A stretch of 10,347 nucleotides of DNA, taken from NCBI GenBank assembly GCA_937858165.1, contig CALLZA010000423.1, positions 1-10,347 of the forward strand. The letters run 5' to 3'. Below, piece by piece: positions 6,227-10,347 of this stretch. The translations under genes and the position numbers were made by a program. The notes beneath the pieces are model-generated. The model did not search any database. It was given only the letters and a program-made list of their open reading frames with translations, and was not told where the DNA came from. This DNA is from an uncultured Ardenticatenia bacterium (GTDB taxonomy: Bacteria; Chloroflexota; Anaerolineae; Promineifilales; Promineifilaceae). The first letter of the stretch is position 1; every line of letters starts with the position of its first letter.

Positions 6227-7495
6227 TCATTGGCGTACATGCGGTTGGCCCAACGCGCCGCCCGGCACTTCGCGCGGCATATCGCCGCGATAGAGCGGGT
6301 GCCGCGGGTTGTGGACTAGAAGATCCCCTTGCGGTTCATGACCGAGGCTGGCCTGTTCAGTGAAGCGGGCCAGTTTGAACAGGCTGATATCGTGGCGCGT
6401 GGCCCGGCGCTCGACCAGGTCGGCCATAATCTCGCCGACGACACTGGCGAACTTGTAGCCGTGGCCGGAGAAGCCGGCGGCAAACGACACCTGCGGATGG
6501 TCGGGGTGCAGGTCGATCAGAAAGTGACGGTCGGGCGTGTTGGTGAACAAGCACGCCTTGAGGATCATCGTCGGCCCGGCGCCGTCGGGGAAGTAACGCT
6601 CGGCGAAGTCGCGCAACACGGCTTCGTCTTCGCGGAACGCCTCGCGCGAGAGATACTCTGCCTCGCCCGACTCCTCAAAATGGTGATAGCGACCGAACTT
6701 GAAGCCCGGCACAGCAAAGACGGGGAAGCCGTAGTAGCGCCCCTCCGGCACCAGACAGTTGAAGACGGGGAAGCGTTCGGGCCGGAACAGTTCCGGCCGC
6801 GCCGGCTGGAACCAGCCCAACACCTGTCGCTCCGGCACAGCCAGACCGCGCAACACGGGCAACACGTTCTGGTTCCAGCCGCCGGCGGTGAAGACTAGGG
6901 TGTCGGCGGTGTACTCGTCGCGGTCGGTGAAGACGCGCACCCGGTCACCCCACGGCTGCCAGTCGAGCAGCGCCTCGCGGCCATGAATATCCGCCCCCAG
7001 GGCGTGGGCGGCCTCGACGTAAGCCACCGTGCCCCGCTCTGGCCGCAGGAAGCCACCGTCGGGTTGAAAGACGGCCAGGTCTTCGGGCGGCAGGTGGTAG
7101 GCGGGGTAGCGCTGGCTGACTTGCGCCCCGGTCAGGACCTCATGGGGCAGATCGTGTTCGACGCACGACTGGAGCGACCCGTTAAAGACGTGGCTGTCGG
7201 CCGGGCCGCAGTCGAGCGAACCGGTGCGGTAGAACAACTGCTCGCCGGCCATGCGTTCGATTTCGGCCCACAACTCGTACGCGCGCCGCAGCAGGACGAC
7301 GTAGGAGGGGTGCTCGTAGTAGGCCAGGCGGATGATCCGCGTGTAGCCGTGGGACGAGCCGAGGTCGTGGGGGATGTCGAATCGTTCGATGCCGAGGACG
7401 CGCTTGTTGCGCCGCGCCAACTGATAGCAGGTGGCGCTGCCCATCGCGCCGACGCCGATGACGATAGTGTCATAGTGCTTGCTAAGTGCGCTCAT
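6227..7495 (-). CDS. FAD-dependent N-methyl amino acid oxidase (sarcosine / N-methyltryptophan oxidase family)
   Basis: This 422-residue flavoprotein belongs to the DAO superfamily, MSOX/SolA branch, which oxidises N-methyl amines using O2 and gives formaldehyde, hydrogen peroxide and the demethylated amino acid. The dinucleotide-binding GVGAMG is at 14-19, followed by the acidic residue of IERFD. GSSHGYTRIIRLAYYEHP (46-63) is typical of the family. Cys315 in KACLFTNTPDRHF matches the covalent flavin Cys315 of monomeric sarcosine oxidase in context and number. Lys266 in GFKFG is a candidate for the oxygen-activating lysine. GFSGHGYKFA (341-350) is the C-terminal FAD contact. The last 40 residues are an extra tail rich in Gly, Pro and Arg. 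A GAGG lies 6 bases before the ATG. The true substrate (sarcosine, N-methyltryptophan, pipecolate or another amine) cannot be read from sequence. Its position beside fhs suggests that it feeds C1 units to folate. Confidence 0.88.
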   Translation of the reverse strand: MSALSKHYDTIVIGVGAMGSATCYQLARRNKRVLGIERFDIPHDLGSSHGYTRIIRLAYYEHPSYVVLLRRAYELWAEIERMAGEQLFYRTGSLDCGPADSHVFNGSLQSCVEHDLPHEVLTGAQVSQRYPAYHLPPEDLAVFQPDGGFLRPERGTVAYVEAAHALGADIHGREALLDWQPWGDRVRVFTDRDEYTADTLVFTAGGWNQNVLPVLRGLAVPERQVLGWFQPARPELFRPERFPVFNCLVPEGRYYGFPVFAVPGFKFGRYHHFEESGEAEYLSREAFREDEAVLRDFAERYFPDGAGPTMILKACLFTNTPDRHFLIDLHPDHPQVSFAAGFSGHGYKFASVVGEIMADLVERRATRHDISLFKLARFTEQASLGHEPQGDLLVHNPRHPLYRGDMPREVPGGALGQPHVRQ

Positions 7496-7538
7496 GGGTT
7501 GCCTCGCCTGGCCACTTCACGCGAAGCGCCAGAAAGAC

Positions 7539-7586
7539 GCAAAGAGCGCAATTAACCCTGGGAACAGGGTTGATTGCGCCCTTTGC
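7539..7586. repeat. Inverted repeat / possible terminator after fhs
   Basis: Arms 7539-7560 and 7565-7586 pair at 20 of 22 positions around a GGAA loop. It starts 12 bases beyond the fhs stop on the minus strand. In the transcript one mismatch becomes a G-U wobble. Only a weak T-rich stretch (GTCTTTCTGG) follows, so termination is possible but not certain. Confidence 0.82.
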
Positions 7587-7598
7587 CACTGTTTTGTT

Positions 7599-9380
<1,782 letters not shown>

Positions 9381-9385
9381 TGGTT

Positions 9386-9390
9386 CTCCT
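9386..9390 (-). promoter_or_regulatory. Shine-Dalgarno of fhs
   Basis: The minus-strand reading is AGGAG, 5 bases before ATG 9380. This decides for this start over the upstream ATG at 9458. Confidence 0.82.
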
Positions 9391-9446
9391 AAAGGTGGTG
9401 TCGGCCGCGGCAGAGGGCAGGCGGACGACGGGGAATCGACGCGGGC

Positions 9447-9474
9447 ATTGTATCGCAATCACCAACGCCCGCAA
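9447..9474 (-). promoter_or_regulatory. Possible sigma-70-type promoter for fhs
   Basis: On the minus strand, TTGCGG (9469-9474) and TACAAT (9447-9452) are 16 bases apart. The -10 matches consensus at five of six positions; the -35 only at three. It lies between the palindrome and the fhs start, giving a leader of about 60 bases. The upstream alternative start codon would fall inside it. Confidence 0.35.
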
Positions 9475-9486
9475 GTTCGGAGGAGA

Positions 9487-9554
9487 AACCACAGATTACA
9501 CAGATTTCACAGATTACAGATCAAAAATCTGTGAAATCTGTGTAATCTGTGGTT
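9487..9554. repeat. Perfect 29-bp inverted repeat between korC and fhs
   Basis: Arms 9487-9515 and 9526-9554 are exact reverse complements around a 10-base loop. Each arm is itself built of repeated CACAGATT / CACAGATTT units. It is AT-rich compared with its surroundings. It starts 11 bases after the korC stop on the minus strand, and the transcript then reads TCTCCTCC, a weak pyrimidine tract. It could act as a terminator, but its internal repetition and the related fragment at 5683-5702 point to a dispersed repeat family. Confidence 0.93.
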
Positions 9555-9565
9555 ACTCTCTTCCG

Positions 9566-10114
9566 TTAAGCGCGGGCGGGCAGGCCGACGGCGTGGCCGT
9601 GGCGCAAGACCTGGAGGTTGGCCTCGATGAGGTGTTGCTTGTTGGCCGGCAGGTGGGCGGCCAGGGCCGCAGCGACGACCTCCAGCGGTAACACCGGCCG
9701 CCCGGCCAGCAGCGCACCGACAGCGGCCATGTTGAGCATCTTGGGCGTGCCCCACTCCTCGGCGATGGCGTTGGCGCCCACGTAGATGACGTCGATGTCG
9801 TCGCGGTGGGATTCGGACGCCACCAGCGAGCTATTGACAACCAGCAGCCCGCCCGGTTTCACCAGGGGTTCGTACTTGTCATAGGACGGCAGATTGAGGA
9901 CGACGGCCACGTCGGGTTGGGCGACGATGGGCGCGCCGATCTCGTCGTCGCCGATGATCACGGTGCAGTGGGCCGTGCCGCCGCGCATCTCCGGGCCATA
10001 GGAGGGGATCCACGACACGAATCGCCCGGCGTCCATGCCGGCATAAGCGAGCAGTTGACCGGCAAACAGCGCGCCCTGGCCGCCGAAGCCGGAGATGATG
10101 ATCGAACTTTCCAT
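9566..10114 (-). CDS. korC: 2-oxoacid:ferredoxin oxidoreductase, gamma subunit (KorC-like)
   Basis: This 182-residue protein belongs to the POR/KOR gamma family (PF01558). With thiamine-pyrophosphate alpha/beta subunits it interconverts a 2-oxoacid plus CoA and acyl-CoA plus CO2, using ferredoxin. ISGFGGQGALFAGQLLA (7-23) and IPSYGPEMRGGTAHCTV (36-52) are the signature segments. LNLPSYDKYEPLVKPGG and ALLAGRPVLPLE follow. The SYGPEMRGG form is typical of the 2-oxoglutarate type, but pyruvate and other 2-oxoacid enzymes share it, so the substrate is unproven. The sequence AGGAAAC upstream of ATG 10114 provides a ribosome binding site. The catalytic alpha and beta subunits are not in the window; they would be expected upstream in transcription, beyond 10210. 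It is complete at both ends. Confidence 0.88.
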   Translation of the reverse strand: MESSIIISGFGGQGALFAGQLLAYAGMDAGRFVSWIPSYGPEMRGGTAHCTVIIGDDEIGAPIVAQPDVAVVLNLPSYDKYEPLVKPGGLLVVNSSLVASESHRDDIDVIYVGANAIAEEWGTPKMLNMAAVGALLAGRPVLPLEVVAAALAAHLPANKQHLIEANLQVLRHGHAVGLPARA

Positions 10115-10146
10115 AGTTAAAGTTTCCTGTGGTTCGTAGTAGAGGA

Positions 10147-10188
10147 TTTGTCGCGCTCTTCTCTCTGTAGGCTAAAGAGCGCGACAAA
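10147..10188. repeat. Inverted repeat upstream of korC
   Basis: Arms 10147-10160 and 10175-10188 are perfect 14-bp reverse complements around a 14-base loop. AAAGAGCGC within the right arm recurs in the hairpins at 6131 and 7539. It occupies most of the 96 genomic bases before korC and could be a terminator of the preceding gene or another member of the same repeat family. Confidence 0.8.
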
Positions 10189-10210
10189 GCGCTTTACGAC
10201 GAACTTAGGC

Positions 10211-10280
10211 CTGTCTCTTATACACATCTGACGCTGCCGACGAGCGATCTAGTGTAGATCTCGGTGGTCGCCGTCTCATT
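10211..10280. other. Nextera transposon end + i5 index + Illumina P5 end
   Basis: Positions 10211-10243 match the reverse complement of the Nextera read-1 adapter exactly. Positions 10244-10251 read GCGATCTA, the reverse complement of i5 index TAGATCGC, which I know as S501/N501. Positions 10252-10280 match the reverse complement of P5 with one mismatch. Genomic sequence ends at 10210. Confidence 0.97.
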
Positions 10281-10347
10281 AAAAAAAAAACAATGAGGTG
10301 AATCCTAGTCAGCACCACACAGTAATGCAGGAAAACGACACAAGAGA
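10281..10347. other. Non-genomic homopolymer and noise after P5
   Basis: A run of ten A (10281-10290) followed by 57 arbitrary bases is what base calling yields past the end of a library molecule. I see no gene or motif here. Confidence 0.85.

Noticed and set aside
9381..9458. N-terminal extension of fhs to an ATG at 9458
   Set aside because: The added residues are not conserved and cover a promoter-like sequence, and AGGAG is ideally placed for the ATG at 9380.
9487..9554. CRISPR-like repeat or insertion-sequence ends
   Set aside because: There is one palindrome, with no regularly spaced unique spacers, no transposase and no target duplication, so neither fits.

Overview
The window is a GC-rich bacterial fragment (216-10210) between sequencing-library ends that are not genomic. 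Positions 150-215 hold an Illumina P7 end, an i7 index and a Nextera transposon end. Positions 10211-10280 hold the matching transposon end, i5 index and P5 end. Outside these lie a T or A homopolymer and meaningless bases (1-149 and 10281-10347). The contig therefore ends inside untrimmed reads, and the last codons of metF are lost. Gene content (strict or facultative anaerobe-type C1 and ferredoxin enzymes), base composition and the style of intergenic repeats suggest an environmental Chloroflexota-like bacterium (Anaerolineae/Caldilineae type). That assignment is an inference from style; no rRNA or marker gene is present.

All nine genes lie on the minus strand. In transcription order (right to left) they are: the gamma subunit of a 2-oxoacid:ferredoxin oxidoreductase (korC-like, 9566-10114); formate-tetrahydrofolate ligase (fhs, 7599-9380); a flavin-dependent N-methyl amino acid oxidase of the sarcosine / N-methyltryptophan oxidase family (6227-7495); a 103-residue protein of the misleadingly named 'virulence factor' family (5763-6074); a ferredoxin-ASKHA corrinoid-reactivating protein (RACo/RamA-like, 3519-5576); a corrinoid-binding protein (2701-3402); a zinc-type homocysteine S-methyltransferase (1634-2629); a MetV-like cysteine-rich protein (1067-1621); and methylene-THF reductase (metF, 216-1092, 3' end missing).

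Read together, this is a folate/cobalamin one-carbon locus. Fhs charges formate onto THF. The oxidase could release C1 units from N-methyl amino acids. MetF/MetV reduce methylene-THF to methyl-THF. The corrinoid protein and the homocysteine methyltransferase carry the methyl group to homocysteine, and the RACo-like protein would re-reduce inactivated cob(II)alamin. This looks like a split methionine synthase in which MetH's homocysteine and B12 domains are separate proteins and its SAM-dependent reactivation domain is replaced by a RACo-type activator. The methyl-THF-binding (pterin) component, FolD and an electron partner for MetFV are not in the window.

The second notable feature is the intergenic DNA. 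Most gaps longer than 70 bp contain a long inverted repeat or a fragment of one, including a perfect 29-bp palindrome arm pair at 9487-9554. Several share sequence words with each other, so they look like members of dispersed short palindromic repeat families that may also act as terminators or mRNA-processing sites. No tRNA, rRNA, CRISPR array or transposase gene was seen, and no gene-free stretch exceeds 300 bases.
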